A stretch of 64,000 nucleotides of DNA from Acanthacorydalis orientalis (GCA_034766995.1 CM068319.1:21529469-21593468), one strand, 5' to 3'. Shown: positions 23,471 through 37,479, counted from the stretch's first letter. A program made the numbers and translations. The notes: generated from the letters alone by a model not told the origin.

Positions 23471-25907
23471 GGAGACATGCATAAAAATGATTAAATAAAA
23501 TTTGAGATAAAAAATTACTTTTTATTTTTACGTTTAATAATTAAAAGGTTATGTAAAATAAATTTTAATGATAATAATCTATTAATTATTTAATATAATA
23601 ATCGATTTAAATAAAAGTTAGACAGATTATATATATATATATATATATATAAACAATATGCGAAATAAATAATAATTTATTTTAATGTTAAAAGAAATAA
23701 GTACTCCATAAGTACTTTCAACAAGACATTTTTATTTCAACAATTTTCTGTTTTTTAAAATGTCTTATTTAAAATTAAATAAAGCACTTAATTTATTATT
23801 TTGAATTTCACATATGTAATTCTAAATATTTCAGATGCCCAATTCAAATGTCCAGCTAAAGATGGATTATATGACGACGCAAGACAGTGTGACAAATACT
23901 ACGATTGTGTTGATGGAGTAGCAAAAGAGAAATTATGTCCAGATGGTTTAGTGTTCGATCCTCTCATTCGTAAAATTAACAAATGCGATCAACCTTTCAA
24001 TGTCGACTGCGGTGATAGATTAGAACTTCGTAAGTAGATATTAATAAATATATATTTAAATACATTCATTCTGCAAGAAATTAAATTTGAATCTTATATT
24101 TTTTGCTAGTTACAAAACTGGCACACAATATAAAATGACGAAAATTATTAAAATATAAATCAATAAAGCAATTTTCCAGATTTCAAAAAAATATTGACTG
24201 AAAAATATATTCATTACAGCAGTAAACATTTAATTCTTAGAACAGTTAATTAAAAAGTACTTATTTGAATACTGCTATATTTTTTATATTTTTACATGAT
24301 ATTCTCATTTATAAGAGATGATTAAAAAATAATATTTATCGAAAAGAAAAAATATCTTATTGATCATTTCAGAACCACCAAAACCAAACAAACTTTGCCC
24401 AAGACGTAATGGATTTTTCGCACATCCCGACTCTTCTGTTTGCAATATTTTCTACAATTGTATTGAAGGAGACCCTACTGAAATCAAATGCACTGCTGGA
24501 CTTCATTTCGATGAATACTCAGGCACATGCGTTTGGCCAGATTCTGCTGGACGTGTTGGATGTGGAGAAGTTAACAGTAAGTTATCAACTTCTTAATGTT
24601 AAGATTAGAAGCTCAAATTTAATATATAAGTTATATTATAAAAAGATTTTTTTTCATTAACTTTATATCAAAACAATATTCACTTCGTTAAAAAGTATAT
24701 TTTTATATAAATTTGATTTGCATACAATCATTTATAATTAAAAATATTTTCTTGAAAAAAGTATTGAAAAGAAAATATTTCTAATCGTTTTTTTCATATT
24801 ATAAACAAATAATTAACATATTTTTATTAATAAATTATATTTTAAGTAACGTTATATTTGTAAACAAATAATGTATATAATTACAAGTATAATGATTATT
24901 GCAATTGTATTTTGAAAGTCAAATGTCTAAAAGATGATCAATATTGTAAATAACAAGCTATAAGATAACCTGTGTGATATTTGTTAATGATTTGTAATAA
25001 TCATCATTTTGTGTGTAGAAATATAAGTCCAACTAAAATTCAATTTTAGAAAAATTAGAGGACGGTTTCGAATGCCCTAAAGAACAACAGGTTGATGCCA
25101 ATGGCCAAATAGTAGCACATCCTAAATTCGCACATCCTTCTGATTGTCAGAAATTCTATGTATGTCTCAACGGTCAAGAACCAAGAGATCTTGGTTGTCA
25201 AGTAGGAGAAGTATACAATGAAGAAACACAAAAATGCGATTCACCTGATAACGTACCTGGATGGTAAGTATTTTTTTTAAATATACAATTTTATACTTAA
25301 TTATAAAAACATTTTCATGTTTTTCCCCACTGAAATATTCTATCAAAAATAAGTTTTAAAATTTTTGTTATGGAAATGGAATCTAATTTATTTAAAAAAT
25401 ATATTTCAAATTTTGTTCTGACGTTAACATAGAACGAACTTTTCTCTTTACCGATTTATAACTTACATTGAAATGAAAATTTATTTGAACGCCTATTACT
25501 TATATATTTTAAATTTTTTATTGGAATATATATTCAGAAAAAGCATTTAGTACAGTAACAAACACGATATAATTTTTGAATTTTATATAAAAGTTCGAAT
25601 CTAACTCATAGCTACTAATAAATCTTAAAATTGAATATCTCTCAATAAAATATACATATTGTATATTAATAGAGTATTGTATATTAATTGTATGACAATT
25701 TATTGCTAATGATATTTAAAACTGTTATAAATATGCACTGAAATAATTATTGGAACACGTTCCTAGGAAATGATTTGAAAAAAATGTCGTTTGACTGCTT
25801 ATAATTATTCAACAAATGTACTAATATTTATTTAATTTTATTTTAGTGAGGATTGGTACAAGGACGAACCACCTGCGGGAGGCAAAGCTGCTGCCAAAAA
25901 ACCTTAA
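15522..25907 (+). CDS. obst-A: Obstructor-A (CPAP3-A) chitin-binding protein, complete
   Basis: Exons 15522-15567, 23835-24029, 24373-24576, 25050-25263 and 25847-25907 join in frame to 239 residues, close to the length I recall for Drosophila obst-A. The start is the only ATG followed by a signal peptide (residues 1-17, ending VANA before QFKC). Three CBM14 domains span about residues 21-74, 89-144 and 157-220, each with six cysteines. Motifs VFDPLIRKINKCDQPFNVDC, FDEYSGTCVWPDS, QKFYVCLNG and GCEDWYKD match my memory of obst-A closely. The tail is short, Ala/Gly/Lys-rich. Family role: secreted chitin-matrix scaffold needed in larval cuticle, where Drosophila Obst-A organises chitin and its deacetylases. 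Intron 1 is very long and contains a mariner. Confidence 0.95.
19740..19978. promoter_or_regulatory. Candidate regulatory block inside obst-A intron 1
   Basis: About 240 bases of balanced composition within strongly AT-rich intron. It ends in TTCACGTT at about 19941-19948 and 19957-19964 and the inverted AACGTGAA at 19971-19978. The ACGTG core resembles bHLH-PAS binding sites. Reading it as an enhancer is inference; a diverged transposon fragment is the alternative. Confidence 0.3.
19978..20032. repeat. (TA)n microsatellite
   Basis: A pure TA tract of about 55 bases immediately after the CACGTT cluster. Confidence 0.94.
21275..22524 (-). mobile_element. Mariner (Tc1/mariner) transposon, near full-length, decayed
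   Basis: About 1250 bases, flanked on both sides by a TA target duplication (21273-21274 and 22525-22526). The ends are diverged inverted repeats of about 34 bases. The left end starts CAAGGGCGGTAAAAGG; the complement of the right end starts GAGGGTGGGATGAGCT. They align best over GGG.GG and again over CA..TTTT.ATAT. The length and TA duplication are typical of mariner. The element lies antisense inside obst-A intron 1. The enclosed transposase is broken, so the copy is not autonomous. Confidence 0.88.
21339..22460 (-). pseudogene. Mariner transposase pseudogene, mellifera-like subfamily
   Basis: Transposase is recognisable across all frames of the minus strand but interrupted by stops and frameshifts. 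The N-terminal helix-turn-helix region keeps VKVSEIAEVIGISTE. Stops replace the expected Trp codon after GISTE and after IIEET. The longest open piece, 21513-21839, carries the catalytic region: VFCD where VFWD is usual, HDNAPVH, and YSPDLSLSDF where YSPDLxPSDY is usual. The second and third catalytic Asp are separated by 34 residues, the mariner D,D34D spacing. A remnant tail (GYFEDLEETHFREG, ending VEK) reaches about 21339. The subfamily name is from memory and tentative. Confidence 0.85.
23403..23461. repeat. (TA)n microsatellite
   Basis: A pure TA tract of about 59 bases in obst-A intron 1, followed by TGTATGTATG. Confidence 0.95.
23835..24029 (+). CDS. obst-A: obst-A exon 2: CBM14 domain 1
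   Basis: A phase 1-1 exon between TATTTCAG and C|GTAAGT. It encodes residues 16-81 and domain-1 cysteines 21, 34, 40, 50, 66 and 74. Confidence 0.95.
24030..24372 (+). other. obst-A intron 2
   Basis: A phase-1 intron of 343 bases; AT-rich, no feature seen. Confidence 0.9.
24373..24576 (+). CDS. obst-A: obst-A exon 3: CBM14 domain 2
   Basis: A phase 1-1 exon encoding PPKPNKLCPRRNGFFAHPD onward, with cysteines at about 89, 104, 110, 120, 133 and 144. It ends in GCGEVN. Confidence 0.95.
24577..25049 (+). other. obst-A intron 3
   Basis: A phase-1 intron of 473 bases; AT-rich, no feature seen. Confidence 0.9.
25050..25263 (+). CDS. obst-A: obst-A exon 4: CBM14 domain 3
   Basis: Enters in phase 1 (A|AA, Lys) and leaves in phase 2 (TG|GTAAGT). 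It encodes KLEDGFECPKEQQV through NVPG plus two bases of the last Cys codon. Confidence 0.95.
25264..25846 (+). other. obst-A intron 4
   Basis: A phase-2 intron that splits the Cys220 codon. No other feature seen. Confidence 0.9.
25847..25907 (+). CDS. obst-A: obst-A exon 5: Cys6 completion and short tail
   Basis: The first base completes Cys220. EDWYKDEPPAGGKAAAKKP and TAA follow. Confidence 0.94.
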
Positions 25908-26278
25908 ATGATACTATTTTATAGTATAAATTTCAGCAATGACAATTTAATCCAAAACAAAACTCACAATCAGTCATTGCATTATAAATTTCGTTACAGT
26001 AACGATTGAGCGAGTCAGTTATTAAATAATTCCTTAATTTCTTTGATGTTATTTGCTGAACAAAAAGTTGTAAACCGACAAATTTAAATAGTGACTGATT
26101 TTCTGATATATTTCGAAATCATGTTATTTTTTATTTATTTTTTGTTAGTCCTTTCTTTACAAACGAGTCACAATTGGAGAAATTATTTTAAATATTATTA
26201 GCTGTTTGATATTTTACAAATTTCCTTTACTTTATGTAAATTATATGTGTAAGTATTTTAATAAGTTTATATTTGTAT

Positions 26279-26284
26279 AATAAA
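26279..26284 (+). terminator. Candidate polyadenylation signal of obst-A
   Basis: AATAAA about 370 bases after the stop, followed within about 20 bases by a TGTGTTT-rich stretch, which is the expected downstream element. This would give a 3' UTR of roughly 390 bases. Confidence 0.55.
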
Positions 26285-26556
26285 AAAGTCTTAAAATTTT
26301 TACATGTGTTTCATTTTTTCCTAGTCAAATAACAAAAACAATTATCACATAAAGTTTTTTGAGATTTTATGGATTGTACAGTTGATATAGTTTATATCAT
26401 TTAACGAATATTTCATGTCATATTAAAATACTATTAGTTATTTGTTCGTCTCCATTTGTTTAAATGAAAATAAACAACATAAATATTTAAAAATTCAAAT
26501 TTTCTTATTCAAGTTATTACAAAAAAAAAATAGTTTTTATTACCAAACACTAATAT

Positions 26557-26606
<50 letters not shown>

Positions 26607-27231
26607 GTGTAAAATAAAAAACGATTTCATGCTGTTTTACAAAATAAAAATAAAATAATTTATAAGAGTAAAAGATTTAAAACAAAATAAATATGTGAAG
26701 GCCAAACGTTTAAAAGAATGTAAGCTGTTTAGATGTTGTAAGAGAAGTTGTATATTTGATTCTTTAACTGGCTATACGTTTCAAAACTGATTTTCTTATT
26801 TTAAATTTGATACATAAGCAAATTATCTTTTTCGTATTTGAAATTCGTATTTCGTATAGCAATAATGGAAATAATTTTTAAAGAAATGTTTACTTCACAT
26901 TTGAATATTAAATAAATACATTATTTAAAAATATTTTTGTTTCGATTTCTTATTTCCTAATTTCCTTACCTAATTCATTTTTAATAATTTTCACTTTATA
27001 GAAAATGATTCGTTACAAAGATTGATATTTTCTAAGTTTTATAATATTTTTACTAAGATAGAACTGTAAACTATTTTCAATAAAATCAGAATAATTATTT
27101 TAATTTCCGGCAAACATATTTTTTACGAAGTCATTATTCATTTTTTTGATTCAGAATGGAATAATATTTATTACCCTACAGTTAAAAAGTTATATCTTTT
27201 ATTTTTGTTAAGTTTTCATTATTACATCATA

Positions 27232-27235
<4 letters not shown>

Positions 27236-27294
<59 letters not shown>
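27236..27294. repeat. (TA)n microsatellite
   Basis: A pure TA tract of about 59 bases. Confidence 0.94.
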
Positions 27295-27296
<2 letters not shown>

Positions 27297-29399
27297 TAAC
27301 TAAATTATTCTTAGATAAATCTCTCCACTGATGTGTATTTTAATTTAATTGTCTTTTAATTATTCTTAATAATATTTTTTTTATTAATTAAATATAAATA
27401 TTTTATCCACCTATTTTTTTCTCTGAATAGATAACAAACATTATTTATAATTTGGCATGCTTTCCGTCATTTAATGTTTTTATACAATATGCATCAACAA
27501 CAAAAATTTTTAATAATATACAAAAAGTTTTAAGTTATATATATATATATATATATATTCAGATACCGAATAGTACAGCTGGATTAATGAGAATGAAATC
27601 AAATTTTATATACTATCATCATTAATAAATTTATTTGTATTTATCACAGATGAATATTGCTGATTAAAATAATATCGTCAGCATGTAATTTCTTTAATTA
27701 ATATTTATACTAGTATTATATATATATATATATATATACTAATCAAAATGTCATCAAAAATTGCTTTCACAAAATGATAGTGTCTATGAGTGATAAGAAA
27801 TATTAATCCTAATTTTAAAATTTTCCGTTTATTACCATTAACTTGAAATTAATAAAAATAACATAATTCAGTACTTAATCTAATAAGTAAACATTATTAT
27901 TTCATACTTGAGTTGAATATTAATTACACATAATTCAAGCACTAATGAATAAGTAATGAATACTAATTACTTATTAAGGAAAGCCTGATCACTGTCTGAA
28001 AGTTTATTAATTATATCATAATTTAAAATCTAAGGAAAAATCAATTTGTAATACACACTAAAATATAAATTGTTTTGTTTATTTTTATATAATTTTATTT
28101 ATTTTTATATACCTCTAAATATGAATGTCTTGTTGAAACATACATATTTTTACCCGACTAAAAATACAATCTCAAATAGACAAAAATATATTTCCATATA
28201 GTTTAGTATATTAAAAACTTTAGTTTTTAACTGGTGATTTACTAAAAATAAAATAAGGTAAAAAAGAAAAAAAAACGTTGATGATTACTTTAGGTAAAAT
28301 TAATGTTTCCAAGATGCATATTTACACTTTATAGTCGTTTTATTTTTCAGATTTATGAAAATGTAATGAATAAATTATTTAATGTTTGTAATTTGCTGGA
28401 AAACTAATATAAGAAAGAGTTTCCACATTGATTTAGTAATATATATTTATTTATTTAATTTTTATTGACATATCTTTCGATTTATCATGTATCAATCTTT
28501 ACTGTTTTTCAGTTTATTTAGAAATTACATTATAAATTAAATTTCGTCATGAACAAACCTATTCCAAATAAACATACTTAACAAAAATGTATAACTACCA
28601 TTAGTTTCACCTTTAATTTATATATATATATATATATAACTTCAGGTTATTTTTATTTCACGAGCATATACTTCATAGCAAGTAAGAAAAACTAATTTTT
28701 ATCGCTTTATTTTTCGAACATAAGTTTGGAAAATATATAAATTAATTTACTTCTCATATCATTCCCTACATCCATTTTTGTTTATATTATCAGTCAATAT
28801 TTTAAATTATATTATACTATATTATGTTTTATTATTATTAAATTTTTTGTATAGGATCTGGCATGATCATATTTTAATTGAAGAATAATTTCTCTTTTTT
28901 ATGGAAAGAATAATCATAATTTAAAATTAAATCATGCAATTATAAAAATCGTATGAGTTAATGTTAATTTTTCGTAGAACCTCTCATGCCTGTCATGAAT
29001 TGCATTCCTAAGTCTTAAGTAAAAGCCTTCATAAATTATTTTCGAACGTAGGCTTAAGAAGAGAATAAAACACAACGCCTTTTCTTTAAGTAATCCCTTA
29101 CATCTAAATTACAATTATTACTATTATAAAGAAAATATTTATTATCAAATAGCAAATTATAGATAAACTTTACAAATAAAAATTAAAATATTGTACAATC
29201 TGATAATAAGGTACAGAAAAATGTAAGTAAAATAAATAATAGAGTCAAAATATAATCGGATGGTAAAAATATATCTAAAAAAAAATGATAGGCTAATTAT
29301 TAAGAGGAAAATGTTCTTAAACTAAACAAAATTAATAAAGACCATACATCTAAAACATTAATAATATCAAACACTCTAGCAGCGTTTTCTAATACACAT

Positions 29400-29445
<46 letters not shown>

Positions 29446-30082
29446 AAGTGTTTGAATTAGAAAAATAGAAAGTCTTTATTATAATTTAAAATATTGACTG
29501 GTATTGACACAATTAGATCAAAGCATGGATATGTGCAAAAAATATAGACGGCGTAGCTAGATCATAAGCTAAATTAAATTAAATAACAAATCCAACAGTT
29601 TAAATAATACTTTAACAGAAATTACTTTTATATATTAAATTATTTTATTTGTTAATATAAAAAATATATTAAAAATCTAATTTATATATAAAAATAGCAT
29701 TTTTTTTAAAATAACAATTTTATTTTATTCTTTAGAAAAAAAATGGATTAATTTTTATTTCTTATTTTTATTATAAAGTTGAATATAAAAATATAGATTA
29801 TAAGAAATGACCAACAACAGGAATATAAAATAATTTATTGTTTTTCTAAAATGCAAACTCAACTATTTTTTAAAGAAATGAAGATACATTAGGTAGTTTA
29901 AAATAATTAAAAATTCCAATAGGCGAAAGTCTTCATTATTTGTAGACTTAACAGCAACGCACTTATCATTTTTTTAAGTAGACAAACCGTTTTAGGCCAA
30001 CAAATTTTAAAACATACTTAAAATTTGTTATTCAAATCAAATTTCATTTTATATCATATTGTTTGTTTATATATCAAACAGA

Positions 30083-30129
<47 letters not shown>

Positions 30130-30310
30130 ATTTTCACTTTAGTACTATTTCTATTTTTTACAAATTGTATTAATTTTTTTGTAGACAATAAGATACAATA
30201 TTGATTTTTCTTTATAGTGAAATTATCTCTGAATGATAAATAACTTTCACAATGAACTTTCAATATTAATGAAAAACACAATACCACGTTATCACACACA
30301 CACTATATAC

Positions 30311-30316
<6 letters not shown>

Positions 30317-30374
<58 letters not shown>
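30317..30374. repeat. (TA)n microsatellite
   Basis: A TA tract of about 58 bases, preceded by CACACACAC and TATACATATACA. Confidence 0.94.
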
Positions 30375-30379
<5 letters not shown>

Positions 30380-32404
30380 TAACTAACATTTGAAAACTAT
30401 CTGATCATGATTGATGTTTTTTATATTTATAAATTTTTTGTTTTAAATTACATGCAAGATAAAAAGTTGACATTGGCCATGCCATTGAGTTCAATGAAAT
30501 ATTTATCTTAATTCTACAAGCATTAAATGAAAAAGGGGACATTAATATTTATTATTATTTAAAGACAAGTCATTGAGATTTATATCGAAATTGTTAATTT
30601 CAATTTTAATTGTAAATTGAAATAAATGTTTAAACTTTCAACAAAATTTTATTAATAAACTGTAAATATATATTTCTGTAAATAAAATACATTTCTTTTT
30701 CGAATGTATGTACGTTATCAAGATAAAAGAAATGAAGTATTTGGAGAAAAATTGAAAAATTGAAGTATTGAAGAGGACATTACATCTTATAAAAAATAAA
30801 TCGCATAGTTACTATGATATAAACATCTTTAAATAACGGATGATTTTATTATGTAATACACAAAAAAGAAAATTTTTAAATATTAATGATTTTTGCAAGA
30901 AAAAAACTCAAGTATTATATTTTTCAACAACATATTAAAAGTATATATATATATATATAAGTGTGTGTGTTATAAAAGTCAAATTAAAAATATATTCATC
31001 GAATATTTTAAGCCTTAAGGTTAAGCTTACATCGAATATAACTGTATTACAAAATAAGCATACTATATTTTAAAATATGTGTTAGTAGTAAATTTTCAGA
31101 TTCTCAGTGGACAAACATAAAAAAAATAATGTAAAATATTACTGAACACTTAAAGAACCTGTTATTCTTTAATATGAAAACCAGATGTTACTTAAATACA
31201 ACAAGAAAAAATAATTCTTTAATCAGGGTAATAATTTATCGAGACACGATTCGCGAAATATGCGCATATAGTAAACAGATCTTGTTTCAACATATCCGAT
31301 CTCAATATATTTGCAATCAACGATCAAGTTAAAGAATTGTAAATGTACTTTTTAAATGTTTGAAAAGTAGTTAAAAGTTTACATTTAAAAAATGTCAACT
31401 CATTACAAAATTTATTCTTATTTTTTGTTATGTCTGTACTGTGTTAAAAATGGAAAAGTGTAACAATTGTTTTAATTATTCAAAATTGTATAATAATTTG
31501 AAAATTATATTTTCTTGTGCTGATATATTCAAATCCCCTCTCAGTTATCTATATGTAATCAATAAAAAATATTTCATCACTTAAACTATGGTAAAGTTGT
31601 GAAAAAAAAGAAAACTTCACTTATTAATAATTTATATAATGAATTATTTTGTTTTGATGAAATAATAACTTATATAAAATCTAACAATTAAACTTGTCCT
31701 AAAAAAAACTAATTAGCATAAAACAATCTAGAGGAAAATGTTATTAATACGTGCCTAGAATCTAACACGAATTTGTGAAAATGAAATCACTTTCTTTCTA
31801 AATATCACTCTTTAGTAAAAGTAAACGATGTAAACGAAATAATCTTGTATATTGGGATTTAAATATTCTGTATACAAAACCTGTATTTATAAATTCTAAA
31901 AAAATGTTTATGTAAACTATTAACCTTATTAATATTCTTTTATTTGTAACTTAATACATTTATCAATTTTTTCATACGGTATTATTCAAACACCGTAAAG
32001 TTGTTTTTCAAATTACCGAAAACATATTTGAATGTATAACAAATTAATATATCTTGAAATGATCACAAATTTATTATACAGTCCTATTTTGTATAAAATA
32101 ACCATTTTCATTTCAAAAAATAAACGCAAGATTGAAATGCATTTACTGGCCTTTAAGAACGTTAATAATTTTCAATAATTCTTGTTAATTTTAGATAATG
32201 TAAATACATTTCAAAAATAAAACATATTATATATTATCTTAAACAATATTAAATTACTTTATTTAATAATTTAAAATAACTATTGAAAATGAAATCATTT
32301 TTTCGAACACTTCAAAGTGTCATCAATACTGCACACATACGAGTAGTCTACCGAAACTACATATATTATATATCGAAAAGGGAGCCTACGAGGATAGCAT
32401 CATT

Positions 32405-32520
32405 GTATTTTCATTGGTTATTCTCGACGATTTTATTTATTTACTTTACAGTAGCTGAACGTTGAGCCAACTATTAAGTATATATACGAGCATGCCAAGA
32501 ATTTTCATTGGTCGACATCG
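32405..32520 (+). promoter_or_regulatory. Promoter of the third CPAP3 gene: TATA box and two inverted CCAAT motifs
   Basis: TATATATA at 32479-32486 sits about 28 bases before a TCATT initiator-like site near 32507. TTTTCATTGG occurs upstream (about 32409-32418) and again at about 32502-32511; ATTGG is CCAAT on the other strand. The ATG is about 225 bases downstream, with no intron required. The sequence is less AT-rich here than on either side. Inferred from motifs. Confidence 0.45.
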
Positions 32521-32730
32521 ATCTGTGATGAAATTACCGAATGCAACTTTCAAAAACGCACAGCGCAACCAGGTACCAGTTCTCGTTAAAGTTCATACCC
32601 CGATTTCGTGCTAGACATATCCCATTTAGGTGTCACATGCTTAAGTCGATATCGAAGCATTGTTGACAACATTGTGCACCTTTTGTGATACTTTTATTTT
32701 TTTTATAACGGTCGAAATAGATACAGAAAT

Positions 32731-32779
32731 ATGAAATATTTTTCATTATTGAGTGCATTAGTGTGTTGTACATTAATTG
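32731..32779 (+). CDS. Third CPAP3 gene exon 1: signal peptide
   Basis: Encodes [16 protein letters not shown] plus one base, donor G|GTAAAG, phase 1. The ATG is the first one before a hydrophobic run. Confidence 0.9.
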
Positions 32780-32829
32780 GTAAAGTGTTGCATTCTCTTT
32801 ATATTTTTTTTATTATTATTCAGTTTAAC

Positions 32830-32870
<41 letters not shown>

Positions 32871-33204
32871 TTAATTAATTTTTATACCATGTACTAATAT
32901 TCTATTAATAAAATTTTAATTACTAAAATTTACCAGTGAACTTTTTGAAACATAAAAAGCAATTATACTTAAAAGTCACTGATATTTTTTAAAAATTTCA
33001 ACAAAAAATAATCCTAAAAAAACAATGCTTTAGTATTTATTAACTATAAAAACACATAGTTATATTAATTAGTTTTACTTAATTAAAAATTTATATTTTT
33101 CACAAAATATAAACATTTTTTGTTAAAACTTTTATAAAAAATTATAATTAAAAATAATATTTTAATTTATTTTATGAAGACATATATATATATATATAAT
33201 ATAT

Positions 33205-33235
<31 letters not shown>

Positions 33236-33578
33236 CGGCAATAATTTTTATATGTAATAGGTGATAATTCTATATATTTTATATGTATATTTTTATTTTA
33301 AGGAGTTTCATATGCTCAAAGATATGACTGCCCTGAAGGAACAGGCTTCTTTCCTGATCCAGATCAATGTGATTTATATTATAAATGTTCGAAAGGAATA
33401 GCAGAAGAAAAACTATGCCCTGATGGATTAGTGTTCGTCGATGGTGACCCAAATCATGAGAGATGTGATATTCCGACAAATGTAGATTGTGGAGATAGAA
33501 CTGCCTTACGTATGTACATATAAAATCAATATTTATACATACTTTTCAAAACTTATAATTTGGATAAATATAATAAAA

Positions 33579-33632
<54 letters not shown>

Positions 33633-34577
33633 AATGTTCATTTCAAATTTTTAAAATAGCCATGGATACTTATTTAAAATATTACACAAAATAATTATAA
33701 AATATTTCAAAAAATAATATTAATTCATTAAAGGTAAATTAATTTATATTAAATTAATTAATTATAAAACTAGTCATATATATATATATATATATATATA
33801 AGTTAATGGGAATTTAATGCTGTTTATCTTATAATAAAATCGATAGTTTGTAAATAAAAGACATTTATTTATTTATTATTTAACACAAAATAAATAAATT
33901 CGTATTCTTAACTCTCTTAGATAAATTAATATATGAAAGAAATAATACAAACTCCTAAATTACTGTAAAATGTTATATATATATATAATGTGTGTGTGTG
34001 TGTGTGTAATAAAAATAATGAACAATGTATAATGTATAGATATGTCTTCTTTTCAATGACATAGTAAAATACTTTTTTTCCAATGAATGGATAAAAAATC
34101 TGATTTGAATTTTAAATAAATAGAGAGCCGTTTATTTAAATTACGAAATATAATCAGAATAATAAATGATGACTTATTTTTTTTCTCATATCGTTTAATA
34201 CAATTTTCGTATATTATTCATTACACTAATTGGAAAATAACAATTTTCCAAATGGAATTTTATTTTGAATCTTTACGTTTGTATTTATCATTTAAACCTA
34301 CTATTATGGTCGACGTTGTTATTTATTAATACAAATTTAGAGAAATAAATATTTATATTCATTCACAATACAATTAAGTAATATTTCACTAATTAAAATT
34401 ATATTTTTCATTGCTTAATTCATTTTAACATTACAGTTTCCCGAACTATACTCGTAAACGTATTCATTTTTTAAAAATTTATATTATTTTTTTTAAAATA
34501 TACAGTTTCAAAAAATATTTTATCTGAATTATTATTATTATTCGGTATTGTTCGAATTGTTTCTTTTTCTGATTTAA

Positions 34578-34632
<55 letters not shown>

Positions 34633-34847
34633 AATATATGGTAATTTATTAAAATGGATAAATAAAAAAAAACAAGAGGGAGATATTTATATACACGTAA
34701 ACATACACATATAATAAATCTCATCATCAAGTTATTTTATATGTCCTTCAAACAGCATTTATTTTTACACATTTCAATATTAAGAATTCACAAAATTTAA
34801 AAATGCATAAACTGGCTACATACTTCAACATTTACGAACACATATGC

Positions 34848-34942
<95 letters not shown>

Positions 34943-34974
34943 ATATATACAACTAAGTATATGAGTGAACCAAA

Positions 34975-35024
<50 letters not shown>

Positions 35025-37479
35025 GAGTGAATTTATACAGTATTTCAAAACTAATTTTAAAAAAAATTTTTATTATCAATAAGTTAGGAAATGACTTAAC
35101 TATTTTTTTAAAAACGAAATGGTGCATATATTTTTAATATAGTGTTATGCTCCATGTACTTTAAAATTTCTAAGAAGTATATTTTTATTTACAGTGTCGT
35201 TTAAATTGATTTTCAGAAATCAATTATCTGTTTATCGTGGATATATATTACACAATCGTTGAATCATTATTAGTTTTTTTTTACATTTTTCAATGCAGTT
35301 TACGTCTTGTTCTTAAAAACATGTAACACAACTTGAATCAAAAATTAATTTTTTTACAAGTCCCATTAACATATTTTTGTGCAATTCTTAAATAATAAGA
35401 TACTTCAATTACACTTCAATATTCAGATTAATTAATATGCAATTATACCAAGAGTCAATTTTCTCCTTCAAGGTAATATTGATTACCTTAATGTGGGTCA
35501 CTCGTTAAAGAATGTGGTAGTAGAATCATTAAATCGCAACATTGTTTGTTTCTTCGGAAATCTTTATTTAACTTGAAATTGAAATAATATTATTTTACTT
35601 CGTTTTCTTATTTACGACAATGCATTTATTTTACAATATATTTTACTTGAAAGTACCTAAAAAAGAATAAATAACGGAGTTAAAATATACGAAAAAAAAA
35701 TAAAATTATTGAAAAGGTCTTGAGTTTAACATTTTTCTTAATATTAAACTCAAGTATTAAAATAATATGTAACATAAAATGAAACTACTTCAAAGAAACT
35801 ATCAAAGGATATTAAGTACAATTATTTATAATATTTCTATTATAATATTTTACTACTATATTTTCCTTTATTATATTATATTAATAATTTAATTTCAGTA
35901 ATCTTATAAAATAAACTTTTTAAAAATACACATTTAATTTTAAATATAGAATTTACATCAAATTACTTATCTCTTCCGAAAAATAATTACAGTATACGTG
36001 AATATTTAACTATGTGCAATTGGAAATTAATCTAAAATAGTGTTGTGCCTTTTTTCGAAAATAATAAATCATGCATTTGTACAAATCAAAATAATTGTAT
36101 AACAATTTAAAGTAAATAAATCAAACTTGTAACTGTAAACAATGAAAAAAAAAATATTTGATCACTTTCTAACCATGGTTTCCACTATATGAGTTGTGAA
36201 CATTAATAAATGCTGTCAAAAACCTCATAATTCTGTTATGAAACATTCCCAATGTTATATCATTACTAAATTTCATAACTCGTAAACTTTTTAAGCTTTT
36301 TAATCAATAAATTTAGAGATTTGCTTCTATTTCCTTGAATATTATTTTTATTTTTTGTATAAATCATCTGGTTATTAACCTCTCGTAATATCTTAGTGAT
36401 GGAATTCGTCACAAATAGTACTTTTATAGTCATTCATGCGATTATAAATTTTTATTTTATAGACAATAAATTTAAAATATCAAAGGTTTCATTCGATAAT
36501 AATTCACCACTTTATTCTTTTATTAACACCTTAATTAGACATTTTCATATATTTATAAATAAATAGAGATACACAATTTCATTATGAAGTAATTTAAAAT
36601 TTTTAAAAACACTTTCAAATGATAAGAAAGGTTCATTAAAAATACTTTTAAAATGAATTAACTAATTGTTTGCAAATTAAATATATGTACTTGACATCAA
36701 ATGCCAGTTTAAAATTAACATTTATAAATATGTAGTACCAAATTTTTCTGTGTCAACAATATATATGAATATAATAATGTACAATGCAATTATTCAATCT
36801 CTTGCGTGCAGAGATTTAATGCATCTTATAAATATTTTAACTATTTAAATGAAATAAAACTATTCTCAACCAACCATCACCTACTATAAAATTTATCTGT
36901 TAATAACGACAAGTTATTAAGATTTCGTGATGTGACTTTCTAATATTTTTTTTTGAATCTTAGTTTGGCCATCAGCTATTAATGTTACACAACACAATAA
37001 GTAATCATAGGCTTGTTCTTTCATTATCATATTTTTTGCACGTATTTCTTACGCTAACTATTTTGTTATTCAACAAAGCATTTATTATTTAATAACGAAA
37101 GTCGAAATGTTTACAATGAATAAATATTAATGTTAATGAATTCATAAATAAATAAAAACTGTAGAAAACTAAATATCATATATTATTTATCGCCAAATGA
37201 ATAATTCAGATAATTTTTTATTTCTAATTAAGATTTTTTTGTCTTTTTATTTATTCAAATTGTTCATATACTCTTATCAAAAAATTATAATTAACTAAAA
37301 GTGTAAAATAAATCGAAAGATTACATTCAAATAGATACGTGCTGTAAGCACATTATTTTATTTTTCTGAATCACTAACTTGTTTTCTGTAAATAGTTTTA
37401 TAAATAATACTTTATGTACTCATACATTTCCAAGTATATATAAATGTCTCTGCAAAAACTTGTATATGAATACATACAT

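Larger units (their letters stand above)
15568..23834 (+). other. obst-A intron 1 (8.3 kb)
   Basis: A phase-1 intron after the signal peptide. It contains (TA)n tracts at about 15822-15854, 17216-17248, 17502-17535, 19978-20032, 23067-23104, 23403-23461 and 23629-23651. It also holds a decayed mariner at 21275-22524 and a less AT-rich stretch at about 19740-19980 with repeated CACGTT motifs. A long first intron is a usual place for enhancers, but no enhancer can be proved from sequence alone. Confidence 0.85.
25908..32478. other. Intergenic region between obst-A and the third CPAP3 gene
   Basis: It starts with the obst-A 3' UTR and ends at the next promoter. The rest is AT-rich with (TA)n tracts at about 26562-26601, 27236-27294, 27536-27560, 27717-27740, 28619-28640, 29404-29443, 30088-30123, 30317-30374 and 30941-30960. 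No ORF beyond background, RNA gene or transposon was recognised. A 60-codon ORF at 32283-32465 overlaps the presumed promoter and shows no domain. Confidence 0.7.

Noticed and set aside
24409..24660. Second 83-codon plus ORF overlapping obst-A exon 3
   Set aside because: It is a shifted frame of exon 3; the six-cysteine domain lies in the other frame.
32283..32465. 60-codon plus ORF just before the third CPAP3 gene
   Set aside because: It overlaps the presumed promoter, has no domain and ends before the TATA box.
35471..35490. Hairpin AAGGTAAT-ATTG-ATTACCTT as an RNA gene
   Set aside because: An 8-base stem is too short, and outward pairing fails at once.
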